A DNA stretch of 64,000 nucleotides from Bradyrhizobium sp. S69 (GTDB lineage Bacteria; Pseudomonadota; Alphaproteobacteria; Rhizobiales; Xanthobacteraceae), in contig NZ_LMUK01000043.1 in NCBI RefSeq assembly GCF_009766005.1, positions 396,166 to 460,165 of the forward strand, read 5' to 3'. The notes under the pieces are model-generated. The model saw only the letters and a program-made list of their open reading frames with translations. It was not told the origin of the DNA and searched no databases. Each line of letters begins with the position of its first letter. Positions within the stretch are counted from its first letter, which is position 1. Of this stretch, positions 24,650 to 33,151 are shown in pieces. A program made the translations under genes and the position numbers.

Positions 24650-25465
24650 TCAACCTGTCGCCGATTGCGCGTAACCCTTCAACACTTCATCCTTGAGAAC
24701 ACTCCAAATCTCACGATGAAGTGAGTGAAATTCCTTGTCCAGCCGGACCTCCATGATATCGCGCGGTCGCGGAAGTTGCACGCGCCAGTCGCCGATGATG
24801 CGCGCGCCCGGCCCCGCCGACATGATCACCACGCGGTCCGCCAGCGCGATCGCCTCTTCGAGATCGTGGGTCACGAACAACACCGCCTTGCGATCCGCGT
24901 TCCACAGCTCCAGCAGCAGATTTCCCATGATCTGCCGGGTCTGCGCATCGAGCGGCCCGAACGGCTCGTCCATCAGCAGGATCTTGGGATCGCGGATCAA
25001 GACCTGGGCGAGGCCGACGCGCTTGCGCTGGCCGCCCGACAGCATATGCGGATAGCGGCCGGCGAAGCCGCCGAGCCCGACCATCTCGAGCCATTTCTGC
25101 GACCGCGCCAGCGCTTCGCTGCGAGCTGTGCCTGTGATCTCCAGCCCGATCGCGACATTGTCGATCACGGTCTTCCACGGAAACAGCGCATCGGCCTGAA
25201 ACAGATAGCCGGCCTGCGGGTTGAGGCCGACCAAAGGCGTATCGAAAATCCGCACAGCCCCCGAGGCCGGCTTGAGCAGCCCGGCGGCGATATTGAGCAG
25301 TGTCGACTTCCCGCAGCCGGTCGGCCCGACAATGGCGACGAACTCGCCATGCGCGACAGAGAGATTGGCCTTTTCGACCGCGATATAGACCCGGTCACCG
25401 GCCAGCCGAAACGCCACCGTCGCATCGTCCAGCGCGACCGCCGTTGGCATTACCGTATCCACCAT
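24650..25465 (-). CDS. ABC transporter ATP-binding protein (SsuB/TauB-like)
   Basis: 271 residues from ATG 25465, just after GGAGG; GTG 25462 and ATG 25450 are alternatives. Walker A GPTGCGKST, Q-loop FQADALFPW, signature LSGGQRKRVGLAQ, Walker B ILLMDEPFGPLD and H-loop THDLEEA are all intact. The group is the nitrate/sulfonate/taurine ATPases, paired with the permease at 23004. Upstream are direct repeats and a large inverted repeat; promoter not identified. Confidence 0.93.
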   Translation of the reverse strand: MVDTVMPTAVALDDATVAFRLAGDRVYIAVEKANLSVAHGEFVAIVGPTGCGKSTLLNIAAGLLKPASGAVRIFDTPLVGLNPQAGYLFQADALFPWKTVIDNVAIGLEITGTARSEALARSQKWLEMVGLGGFAGRYPHMLSGGQRKRVGLAQVLIRDPKILLMDEPFGPLDAQTRQIMGNLLLELWNADRKAVLFVTHDLEEAIALADRVVIMSAGPGARIIGDWRVQLPRPRDIMEVRLDKEFHSLHREIWSVLKDEVLKGYAQSATG

Positions 25466-25534
25466 CCCCCTCCAATGTTTGAGTGATGCCTTAGCGGTTA
25501 CGAAGGATAAGTTCAACGCAGGCCGCCGACGTGA

Positions 25535-25575
25535 TACCTATGTCGTCGGTCTAATCTGTTACCTATGTCGCCGGT
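25535..25575. repeat. two direct copies of TACCTATGTCGYCGGT, possible IS remnant
   Basis: TACCTATGTCGTCGGT (25535-25550) and TACCTATGTCGCCGGT (25560-25575), one mismatch, 25-bp period. They resemble terminal sequences that I associate with IS481/IS21-like elements in these genera. No transposase is nearby. Confidence 0.4.
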
Positions 25576-25589
25576 TTGGACCGATCTTC

Positions 25590-25754
25590 ACCCTCCCCTG
25601 GAGGGGGAGGGTCGACGCGAATGAAATGAGCGGCGGGGTGGGGTGGCGATGCGACGGATCGTGACGCTGACGCCTCATTCCTCGCTTTGCCACCCCACCC
25701 CGTCTCGCATTCGCTGCGCTCATGCGAGACGACCCTCCCCCTCCAGGGGAGGGT
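25590..25754. repeat. inverted repeat with 25-bp arms
   Basis: Arms at 25590-25614 (ACCCTCCCCTGGAGGGGGAG...) and 25730-25754 are exact reverse complements; the inner part has GGGGTGGGGTGGC and GCCACCCCACCCC. The same family occurs at 43891-44062. Together with the direct repeats it fills the 313-bp gap 25466-25778 between two divergent ABC operons. Confidence 0.85.
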
Positions 25755-25778
25755 AAGAAAGAATAGAGACCTCACTGC

Positions 25779-26576
25779 ATGCCCACCCCGCCTTTGATCG
25801 CCTACGCGCATGTCGGCAAGAGCTTTGACGGTGGGCGGGTTCAGGCCGTCAGCGACGTCTCGCTTGAGGTTGCCGAGGGCGAATTCCTGGCGATTGTCGG
25901 CGGCTCCGGCTCCGGCAAGACCACGCTGCTGCGGCTGGCCAACCGGCTGATCGATGCCGATAGCGGCCACATCACCGTCGAGGGCGAGGATGTGCGCGCC
26001 GCCGATCCGATCCGGTTGCGCCGCCGCATCGGCTATGTATTCCAGAATGGCGGGCTGTTTCCGCATATCAGCGTCGCCGGCAATATCGGGATCACGCCAA
26101 AGCTCCTGGGTACGCCGGCTCCCGAAATTTCATCGCGGGTCGATGAACTGCTCGACCTGGTGCGGCTCGACCGCGCGCAGCACCGCGACCGTCTACCGCA
26201 TGAATTGTCGGGCGGGCAGCGCCAGCGCGTTGGCGTGGCGCGGGCACTGGCGGCAAAGCCCCGCATCGTCCTGATGGACGAGCCGTTCGGCGCGCTCGAT
26301 CCCCTCACCCGCGATGCGCTGGGCGACGACTATCACGCGCTGCATCGCAAGCTTGGGCTGACCACGGTCATGATCACCCATGACATGACCGAGGCGATAT
26401 TGTTGGCCGATCGCATCGCGGTGATGCGCAGCGGAAAGCTGCTGGCGCAGGGCACGCCGTCGGAGCTTTCCGGCAGCGACGACCCTTATGTCGGCGAACT
26501 CCTGCATACGCCGCGGCGGCAGGCCGAGCGGCTCAAGGTGCTGTTGCCACCGGATGCAAGGGACGGCACGGCATGA
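25779..26576 (+). CDS. ABC transporter ATP-binding protein (OpuCA/EgtV-like)
   Basis: 265 residues. Walker A GGSGSGKTT, Q-loop FQNGGLFPH, signature LSGGQRQRVGVAR, Walker B IVLMDEPFGALD, and H-loop ITHDMTEA are intact. The pattern FDGGRVQAVSDVSLEV and the length without CBS domains match the ATPases of the quaternary amine (OpuC/ProV-like) uptake family. It overlaps the next gene by 4 bp (ATGA), so the two proteins are translated together. Confidence 0.92.
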   Translation: MPTPPLIAYAHVGKSFDGGRVQAVSDVSLEVAEGEFLAIVGGSGSGKTTLLRLANRLIDADSGHITVEGEDVRAADPIRLRRRIGYVFQNGGLFPHISVAGNIGITPKLLGTPAPEISSRVDELLDLVRLDRAQHRDRLPHELSGGQRQRVGVARALAAKPRIVLMDEPFGALDPLTRDALGDDYHALHRKLGLTTVMITHDMTEAILLADRIAVMRSGKLLAQGTPSELSGSDDPYVGELLHTPRRQAERLKVLLPPDARDGTA

Positions 26577-28129
26577 GTTTCTTCACCGATCCGCGCTGGC
26601 ACGAGGCGTTGACGCATCTGCCGGATTATCTCGGCAACCATGTGCGGGTCAGCGTCACCGCGCTGGCGCTGGGCCTGTTGGTCAGCCTGCCGCTGGCGGT
26701 CGCGTCGCGCAACCGGCCGGTGCTGCGCAGCACGTTGCTCGGATTTGCCAGCATCGTGCAGACGGTGCCGGGGCTGGCGCTGTTGGCGCTGTTCTATCCG
26801 CTGCTGCTGGCGCTCACCGCGCTGTCGCTGTCCTGGTTCGGCGTTGGCTTTTCCGCGTTCGGGTTTCTGCCCGCCGTGCTGGCGCTGGCGCTCTATTCGA
26901 TGCTGCCGGTGCTGCGCAACACCATCACCGGGCTGCGCGGCGTCGATCCTGCCATTCTCGAGGCCGCCGAGGGCGTCGGCATGACGCCGTCGCAGTCGCT
27001 GTTCACCGTCGAGCTGCCGCTGGCGCTGCCGGTGATGATGGCCGGCATCCGCACCGCGGCGGTGTGGGTGATCGGCACCGCGACCCTGTCGACGCCGATC
27101 GGCCAGACCAGCCTCGGCAATTACATCTTCGCAGGCCTGCAAACCCAGAACTGGGTGTTCGTGCTGTTCGGCTGCGCATCGGCCGCCTTGCTCGCGCTCG
27201 CGGTCGATCAATTGCTGGCGCTGATCGAGACCGGCGTTCGCGTGCGCAGCCGCCTTCGCACCGCGCTCGGCGGCCTCGGCATCGCGGCGCTGGTGATAGC
27301 GACCCTGGTGCCCACGATGGCGCGCTCGCCCTCGAGCTATATCGTGGGGGCAAAAACCTTTACCGAACAATATGTGCTGTCGGCACTGGTGGCGCAGCGC
27401 CTGCGCGCGGCGGGATTGTCAGCCTCGACGCGCGAAGGCCTCGGCTCCAACGTGATCTACGATGCGCTGCTGACCGGCGATATCGACGTCTATGTCGATT
27501 ATTCCGGCACGCTGTGGGCCAATCAATTCCACCACAGCGACATCAAGCCGCGCGAGGAACTGCTCACCGAACTCAAAGCGATCCTGGCGCAGCGCAACAT
27601 CACGCTGCTCGGCGAGCTTGGTTTTGCCAACGCCTACGCGCTGGTGATGCCGCGCAAGCGCGCCGAGGCGCTCGGCATTCATTCCATCAGCGACCTGGTG
27701 TCGCACGCGAGCGCGATGTCGATGGCGGCCGATTATGAATTCTTTTCGCGCCCCGAATGGGCCGGCATCCAGAAAGCCTATGGGCTGGCATTCCGGCCGC
27801 AGCGGCAGATGCAGCCGGACTTCATGTATGCCGCGGTCGCCTCCGGCGAAGTCGATGTGATCGCGGGCTACACCAGCGACGGCCTGATCGCGAAGTACGA
27901 TCTGGTCGCGCTCGACGACGACAAACACGCGATCCCGCCTTACGATGCGATCGTGCTTGTTGCGCCGAAGCGCGCCCAGGATCAGGCGTTGCGCGCGGCG
28001 CTGCATCCCTTGCTCGGCCGCATCGACATCTCCGCGATGCGCGAGGCCAATCTGCGCGCCGCCGGCAATGACGGCCAATCGTCGCCGGACGCGGTGGCGC
28101 GGTGGTTGTGGGAGCAGGTCGGGAAGTAG
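26573..28129 (+). CDS. ABC permease fused to a glycine betaine-type substrate-binding domain
   Basis: 518 residues. Residues about 1-215 are a membrane permease with the OpuCB-like motif LRGVDPAILEAAEGVGMTPSQSLFTVELPLALPVMMAGIRTAAVWVIGTATLSTPIGQTSLGNYI. Residues about 245-518 are an OpuCC/OpuAC-type binding domain: IVGAKTFTEQYVLSALVAQRLRAAG, GDIDVYVDYSGTLWANQFH, and DVIAGYTSDGLIAKYDLVALDDDKHAIPPYDAIVLVAP. So channel and receptor are one polypeptide, with the receptor outside. Known relatives import betaine, choline or carnitine, and the ergothioneine importer EgtU has the same architecture. Ligand here is undetermined. Confidence 0.9.
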   Translation: MSFFTDPRWHEALTHLPDYLGNHVRVSVTALALGLLVSLPLAVASRNRPVLRSTLLGFASIVQTVPGLALLALFYPLLLALTALSLSWFGVGFSAFGFLPAVLALALYSMLPVLRNTITGLRGVDPAILEAAEGVGMTPSQSLFTVELPLALPVMMAGIRTAAVWVIGTATLSTPIGQTSLGNYIFAGLQTQNWVFVLFGCASAALLALAVDQLLALIETGVRVRSRLRTALGGLGIAALVIATLVPTMARSPSSYIVGAKTFTEQYVLSALVAQRLRAAGLSASTREGLGSNVIYDALLTGDIDVYVDYSGTLWANQFHHSDIKPREELLTELKAILAQRNITLLGELGFANAYALVMPRKRAEALGIHSISDLVSHASAMSMAADYEFFSRPEWAGIQKAYGLAFRPQRQMQPDFMYAAVASGEVDVIAGYTSDGLIAKYDLVALDDDKHAIPPYDAIVLVAPKRAQDQALRAALHPLLGRIDISAMREANLRAAGNDGQSSPDAVARWLWEQVGK

Positions 28130-28143
28130 CGAGCGGCCCCAAC

Positions 28144-28224
28144 CGTCATTGCGAGGAGCGAAGCGACGACGCAATCCAGTTCTTGCTTAGAGCACTGGAT
28201 TGCTTCGCTTCGCTCGCAATGACG
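28144..28224. repeat. REP element, CGTCATTGCGAG family
   Basis: Ends CGTCATTGCGAG and CTCGCAATGACG, inner arms GCAATCCAGT and ACTGGATTGC. It follows the fusion gene and is the second copy of the family at 22884-22999. Confidence 0.85.
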
Positions 28225-28329
28225 TGGATGCGCCACCAGCGCGGGAGTCAAAGGCTTTGGATCAGCACCGCCCCATGCTATAGACTTCCCCCTCTGCAAC
28301 CAACAAAAACTTCGAGCAAGAAGTCGTTC

Positions 28330-29340
28330 ATGCCCTTTGATCGCGCCGTCCCCCGCCGCTCATTCGCCATTGCTCTCGCCGGACTTATCGTCGGACTTGC
28401 GCTCTGCGCGCCATGCTCGCAGCTTCCGGCTTACGCGGAGGCGCACTATCCCGACCGGCCGGTGCGCATCGTGCTGCCGTTTGCCGCGGGCGGCCTCGCC
28501 GACATCACGGCGCGCATCGTCGCGGACAAACTCAGCAACAAACTCGGCCAGCGCTTTTATGTCGAAAACCAGGCTGGCGCCGGCGGCATCACCGCGGCCC
28601 GAACGGTGTTATCGTCGCCGCCGGACGGCTATACCCTGGCGCTGTTCTCCAACGGAACCGCGGTCAGCGTCTCCCTGTTCGAGAAACTGCCGTTCGATCC
28701 GTTAAAAGATTTCGAGCCTATTTCCAGTCTTGGGTTTTTCGATTTTCTGTTTTGCACCGGCGGCAACTCGAAATTCAAGACGCTGGCGGACTTCGTCGCC
28801 GCGGCCAAAGCCAAACCCGGCGCGCTCAATGTCGGCACCATCAATGTCGGCGGCACGCAAAACCTGTCCGCCGAATTGTTCAAGACCGCGGCGGGCGTCG
28901 ACTTCACCATCGTGCCCTACAAGACAACGCCTGAAATCCTGGTATCGCTGATGCAAGGCAATATTGACCTCATGGTCGAGGGCTACTCCTTGGTGAAGGG
29001 CAACCTTGCCGACGGGAAATTCCGCGTCCTGGCGTCGTCGGGTCCGGTGCGATCGGAAAGCACGCCTGATATCCCCACGGTGCAGGAGAGCGGCTTTGCC
29101 AGATATGACGTGGTGTCGTGGAATGCACTGTTTGCCCGCGCCGGCACGCCGCCGGAGATCATCGCGACGCTCAACGGCGCGTTGCAGGAGATCCTCGCCG
29201 ACGCCGACGTCAAGAAGCGGCTGATCGAACTCGGTATCGAGGCCAAAGCCGGCACGCCGCAGGAGATTTCGGCCCGGCTCAAATCCGATATCGACAAATG
29301 GCGGGTCGTGATCGAGAAGGCCGGCATTCCAAAGCAGTAA
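28330..29340 (+). CDS. Bug-family (tripartite tricarboxylate transporter) solute-binding protein
   Basis: 336 residues from ATG 28330. The longer frame reads through a REP element and was rejected. Signal peptide with RR (VPRRSFAIALAGLIVGLAL). Bug family hallmarks: YPDRPVRIVLPFAAGGLADITARIVADKLSNKLGQRFYVENQAGAGGITAARTVL and the later GTINVGGTQNLSAELFKTAAGVDFTIVPYK. These receptors bind carboxylates, often aromatic ones. No TctA/TctB membrane genes are adjacent. The two following genes are catabolic (dehydrogenase and LigI-like lactonase), so an aromatic acid ligand is plausible. The stop is 48 bp before the next gene. Confidence 0.9.
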   Translation: MPFDRAVPRRSFAIALAGLIVGLALCAPCSQLPAYAEAHYPDRPVRIVLPFAAGGLADITARIVADKLSNKLGQRFYVENQAGAGGITAARTVLSSPPDGYTLALFSNGTAVSVSLFEKLPFDPLKDFEPISSLGFFDFLFCTGGNSKFKTLADFVAAAKAKPGALNVGTINVGGTQNLSAELFKTAAGVDFTIVPYKTTPEILVSLMQGNIDLMVEGYSLVKGNLADGKFRVLASSGPVRSESTPDIPTVQESGFARYDVVSWNALFARAGTPPEIIATLNGALQEILADADVKKRLIELGIEAKAGTPQEISARLKSDIDKWRVVIEKAGIPKQ

Positions 29341-29388
29341 CCGCGCCAAAATTCGCGGACACCATTCCTGATCCGGAGATCGTTTCGA

Positions 29389-30330
29389 ATGAACGAGAGT
29401 TCGCCCCATCCAAAACGCTGGAATATCGGTCTCGTCGGCTACGGTGAGGTCGGCCGCATTCTCGCCGAGGACCTGCGCAAGCAGGACGTCAAGGTGACCG
29501 CCTACGACCTCAAGCTTGGCAACAACCAGGCCGCGGGCCTGCGCGATCATGCCGTAGCGCACGGCGTCGGATTGGCGGCGTCGCACGCCGACCTCACGGC
29601 AAAAGCCGACTTCATCGTCTCCGCGGTCACCGCGAGCCAGGCGGTGCCGGTCGCGCAGGCCTGCGCGCCGGCGATACGACCGGGCGCGTTTTTCCTCGAT
29701 TTCAATTCGTCCTCGCCGGGCGCCAAGGCCCGCGCGGCCGCGCTCGTCGATGGCAACCGCGGCCGCTACGTCGAAGGCGCCGTGATGACGTCGATCCCGC
29801 CTTACCGGATCAAGGTGCCGTTGCTGCTGGGCGGCGCCGGTGCCGGCGAACTGGCGCCGCTGCTGGTCGAGCTCGGCTTCGACGCCAAGGTCGCGAGCGA
29901 TAAACTCGGCGTCGCCTCCGCCGTCAAGATGTGCCGCAGCGTGATGATCAAGGGCCTGGAGGCGATGGTGATCGAGAGCTTTACCACCGCGCGGGCCTAT
30001 GGCGTCGAGGACGCGGTGCTGGCCTCGCTGGCGGAAACCTTTCCCAGCATCAACTGGGAGAAACAGGGCGCCTATTTCTTCCAGCGCGTGATCGAACACG
30101 GCCGGCGGCGCAGCGAGGAGGTCCGCGAAGTCGCCGAAACCGTGCGCGAGGCCGGCCTGACGCCGTGGTCGGCACAGGGCACCGCGGAACGCCAGGCGTG
30201 GGTTGCCGACCTCGCCGATGAAGGCCTGTTCGGCGAAAAAGGCACGCAAGGCTTTGCCCGCAGCGCCGACTGGCGCACCGAAGCCGATCGTATCCTGGCC
30301 ATGGTCAAATCGAACAAGCCCGAGAAGTGA
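29389..30330 (+). CDS. NAD(P)-dependent dehydrogenase, 6PGDH-like with DUF1932 domain
   Basis: 313 residues. N-terminal Rossmann fold with GLVGYGEVGRILAEDLRKQ (Gly-x-Gly-x-x-Gly) and a 3-hydroxyacid dehydrogenase-like body: FLDFNSSSPGAKARAAALV, GRYVEGAVMTSIPPYRIKVPLLLGG, VASAVKMCRSVMIKGLEAMVIES, which includes the helix that carries the catalytic Lys in this superfamily. The C-terminal part is the DUF1932 domain (about 195-265). Substrate unknown. It stands 12 bp before the LigI-like gene, so it may oxidise a ring-cleavage or hydroxyacid intermediate of the same path. It is unrelated to LigC, the known dehydrogenase upstream of LigI. Confidence 0.85.
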   Translation: MNESSPHPKRWNIGLVGYGEVGRILAEDLRKQDVKVTAYDLKLGNNQAAGLRDHAVAHGVGLAASHADLTAKADFIVSAVTASQAVPVAQACAPAIRPGAFFLDFNSSSPGAKARAAALVDGNRGRYVEGAVMTSIPPYRIKVPLLLGGAGAGELAPLLVELGFDAKVASDKLGVASAVKMCRSVMIKGLEAMVIESFTTARAYGVEDAVLASLAETFPSINWEKQGAYFFQRVIEHGRRRSEEVREVAETVREAGLTPWSAQGTAERQAWVADLADEGLFGEKGTQGFARSADWRTEADRILAMVKSNKPEK

Positions 30331-30342
30331 GCGGTCGCGGCG

Positions 30343-31257
30343 ATGGCATTTGAGAAGACCCCCGGCTGGCTCGACTGGTACGCGGGCCCGACAAAACCGC
30401 GGTTCAAGCTGCCGGCCGGCGCGGTGGACGCGCATTGTCATGTGTTCGGTCCCGGCGCTGAATTTCCGTTCGCGGCCGAACGTAAATACACCCCGTGCGA
30501 TGCCTCGAAGCGGCAGCTCTATGCCTTGCGCGACCATCTCGGCTTCGCGCGCAACGTGGTGGTGCAGGCGACCTGTCACGGCGCCGACAACCGCGCCATG
30601 GTCGACGCGCTGACCCATTCCAATGGTCGCGCGCGCGGTATTGCTACTGTCAGAAAAAGCGTTGGCGATGCCGAATTGCTGGCGATGCATGAAGCCGGCG
30701 TGCGTGGCGTGCGCTTCAACTTCGTCAAGCGGCTGGTCGATTTCACGCCGAAGGACGAACTGATGGAGATCGCCGGCCGCATTGCCAAACTCGGCTGGCA
30801 CGTCGTGATCTATTTCGAGGCGGTCGATCTGCCTGAATTGTGGGATTTCTTCACCGCGCTGCCGACCATCATCGTGGTCGATCACATGGGCCGGCCCGAT
30901 CTCGGCAAGCCGATCGATGGCGAGGAGTTCGGCCTGTTCGTGAAGTTCATGGAGCAGCACCCGAATGTCTGGTCCAAGGTCAGTTGTCCGGAACGGTTGT
31001 CGATCGCGGGACCACCAGCGCTGGGCGGCGAACGACACCCCTACCGCGACGTGATCCCGTTCGCCCGGCGCATCGTCGAGACGTTTCCCGACCGCGTGCT
31101 GTGGGGCACCGACTGGCCGCATCCGAATCTAAAGGGCCACATGCCCGACGACGGCCTGCTGGTCGATTTCATCCCGCACATCGCCACCACGCCCGAACTG
31201 CAACGCAAGCTGTTGGTCGACAACCCGATGCGGCTGTATTGGCCGGAAGAAGTTTGA
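30343..31257 (+). CDS. ligI: 2-pyrone-4,6-dicarboxylate lactonase (LigI-like amidohydrolase)
   Basis: 304 residues. It matches LigI very closely: GAVDAHCHVFGPGAEFPFA with His31 and His33, LRDHLGFARNVVVQATCHG, GVRGVRFNFVKRLVD with Arg124 and Arg130, WHVVIYFEA, VVDHMGRPD with His181, and LWGTDWPHPN with the catalytic Asp257. These positions agree with the LigI active site as I remember it (H31, H33, R124, R130, about H180, Asp near 248). LigI opens the pyrone ring formed in protocatechuate 4,5-cleavage to yield 4-oxalomesaconate. Neither LigAB nor LigC is in the window. Confidence 0.88.
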   Translation: MAFEKTPGWLDWYAGPTKPRFKLPAGAVDAHCHVFGPGAEFPFAAERKYTPCDASKRQLYALRDHLGFARNVVVQATCHGADNRAMVDALTHSNGRARGIATVRKSVGDAELLAMHEAGVRGVRFNFVKRLVDFTPKDELMEIAGRIAKLGWHVVIYFEAVDLPELWDFFTALPTIIVVDHMGRPDLGKPIDGEEFGLFVKFMEQHPNVWSKVSCPERLSIAGPPALGGERHPYRDVIPFARRIVETFPDRVLWGTDWPHPNLKGHMPDDGLLVDFIPHIATTPELQRKLLVDNPMRLYWPEEV

Positions 31258-31263
31258 CGAACG

Positions 31264-32973
31264 CTACAATCCCTTGATCATGCCGGCATCGATCAGCAGC
31301 CGGTTGAAGCGGCGGGCTTCCGCGCCGTCCTTGCAGGCATAGAACACGCCGTTGCAGCGAAGCATGATGTTCTTCTGCTCCTCGAACGACGGATCGAGCG
31401 GAATGCCGGCGGCTTCCTGGATCACCAGCGGCAGATAGGCGCCATCGATGGTGTCCATCTCGGTCGGGCTCTTGACCGGTTCAAAATTGACCGCGTCGAT
31501 CGCATAATAAGTCGCGTAATAGCGCGGGTCGTAATTCATCAGCTTGTTGCCGATCGCGGCCTCGTCCAGGCCGGGATCGAGCAGGTGCGGCGAAAACTCC
31601 GGCTGATGGTCGCCATAGCGCACGATCAGGAACGGCTGGCCTGGAAATTTCTTCTTCAGCCCGGCGACAAACGCGGTGTAATCGCCGACGCTCATCGCCT
31701 GTCGGCGCAGATATTCGTCGACCACGGGCCCGTTGCCGGGGCTGTGCCAGAACGGCATCAGGTCCGGGCGATATTTCGTTTCCCACGGAAAATGATTGGC
31801 GCCGAGATAGACGAACGCGAACAGCGGCGTCGCCGGCGTGTATTCCGACATCAGGTTCAAGGCCTTATCGTAGAAGAAGCTGTCGGGCTCGACATCCCGG
31901 GCGCCGAGATCGTGGGCGTCGTAAAAGCGCTCGATGCCGGTGGTGGCCTGGAAGCTGCGCGCGCTCATGAAAGCTCCGTAGGCCGGATAGAGCGAGAGCG
32001 TGCTGTAGCCGCAGCGCCGCAGCGCCAGCGGCAGACCGCGTTCGACCCTGCCCGACGCGATGCGGGTGACAAAGTAAGCGAACCGGCCGAACGAGCGCGA
32101 CGACAGTCCGGCGAGCACGTTGTATTCGGTGAACCAGCTCGGACCGCCATTGCTTTCGGCGAGGAATCTACGTTCCTTGCCGTCGAACGAATTGAAGTAG
32201 CTGCCATAGCCTTTGGGCACCTTGATGCCATCGGCCTGGCGAATATCGAAACTGGATTCGTCGTGGATCATGACGATGTTCGGCCGCCGCCCGGCGGGGT
32301 GGCAGGAATCCAGCAACGGCACGCTGAGATGCTCGCCGGTCTCGACGCCGGATTCCATGAAGCCATACTGGATGAAATCCGATACCGCGGTGACGCCGGA
32401 GCGGGAGAATTTCGACAGATAGCCGTCGTCGTAATAACCGCGCCAGGCTTCATCCGGCCAGGCGAAGGCATAGCCGACCAGCGCCGCCAGGCACGCCAGC
32501 GCGCAAGCCACCGCCGGCAGACGACGAATCCGGAACGGATCGAGCCACCACAGCGCATACATCAAGGGAAGGATGACGACGGCGGCAGCGATTACCGACC
32601 AGCGCAGATGCGGGAAGATCGTGAACAAAAATGCCGCGGTGTCGCGGTCGATCACCATCAGGTCGACGAAGTTCGCCGTCATCTGCACGACGTCGTGCTT
32701 GAGCCGCGACAGCAGCACCAGCACCACCACCAGGGTCAGCGACAGCGCACCCGACAATGCGGGACGCCGCAGCAAGGCGATCCAGAAGAAGTTCAGGATG
32801 CCCCACGACAACAGAAAGCCGGTGCGCGAGCTGAGGTCGGTTTCAGTCTGAAACATCACGGCGAGCGCCGCCAATTGCGGAGCCGCGACGGCAAGCAACC
32901 GCCAGACCCCGACCGAGGCCAGACCGCCGGTCGCCGTCGTCGCAGATGGGCCTGGAATTGGCGCGAGCGCCAT
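31264..32973 (-). CDS. membrane sulfatase-superfamily protein (LTA synthase/OpgB-like)
   Basis: 569 residues. About four to five membrane helices in the first 170 residues, then a large periplasmic domain of the alkaline phosphatase/sulfatase fold. IVMIHDESSFDIRQ provides the metal Asp/Glu and the Ser nucleophile, with GGPSWFTEYNVLAGLSSRSFG and IVRYGDHQPEFSP (Asp-His metal ligands). The FDAHDLG and LGANHFPW blocks are also typical. Such enzymes transfer phosphoglycerol or phosphoethanolamine groups to glycans or lipids (osmoregulated glucans, lipid A). Which group cannot be told. It is convergent with ligI and stands alone. Confidence 0.82.
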   Translation of the reverse strand: MALAPIPGPSATTATGGLASVGVWRLLAVAAPQLAALAVMFQTETDLSSRTGFLLSWGILNFFWIALLRRPALSGALSLTLVVVLVLLSRLKHDVVQMTANFVDLMVIDRDTAAFLFTIFPHLRWSVIAAAVVILPLMYALWWLDPFRIRRLPAVACALACLAALVGYAFAWPDEAWRGYYDDGYLSKFSRSGVTAVSDFIQYGFMESGVETGEHLSVPLLDSCHPAGRRPNIVMIHDESSFDIRQADGIKVPKGYGSYFNSFDGKERRFLAESNGGPSWFTEYNVLAGLSSRSFGRFAYFVTRIASGRVERGLPLALRRCGYSTLSLYPAYGAFMSARSFQATTGIERFYDAHDLGARDVEPDSFFYDKALNLMSEYTPATPLFAFVYLGANHFPWETKYRPDLMPFWHSPGNGPVVDEYLRRQAMSVGDYTAFVAGLKKKFPGQPFLIVRYGDHQPEFSPHLLDPGLDEAAIGNKLMNYDPRYYATYYAIDAVNFEPVKSPTEMDTIDGAYLPLVIQEAAGIPLDPSFEEQKNIMLRCNGVFYACKDGAEARRFNRLLIDAGMIKGL

Positions 32974-33151
32974 GGGCTAAACGCAACACGACCCGGCGCG
33001 GAGCTTGAGCCTGGGCTGGCGATGGCCAGGAGGCCGACGCCGCAGCCGGAGACTGCGGTGTGTCATAAAAACGTAATTCAACTGTCATGAACGCGCAATG
33101 AATTTGCCGTGGGCCTGCGCGGCCGGGTAAATTTGACGCTTCCAGGCCGCC

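Noticed and set aside
31585..33090. 501-codon open frame opposite the sulfatase-like gene
   Set aside because: No membrane or domain pattern, and rich in Arg, Gln and His; the opposing gene has clear catalytic motifs.
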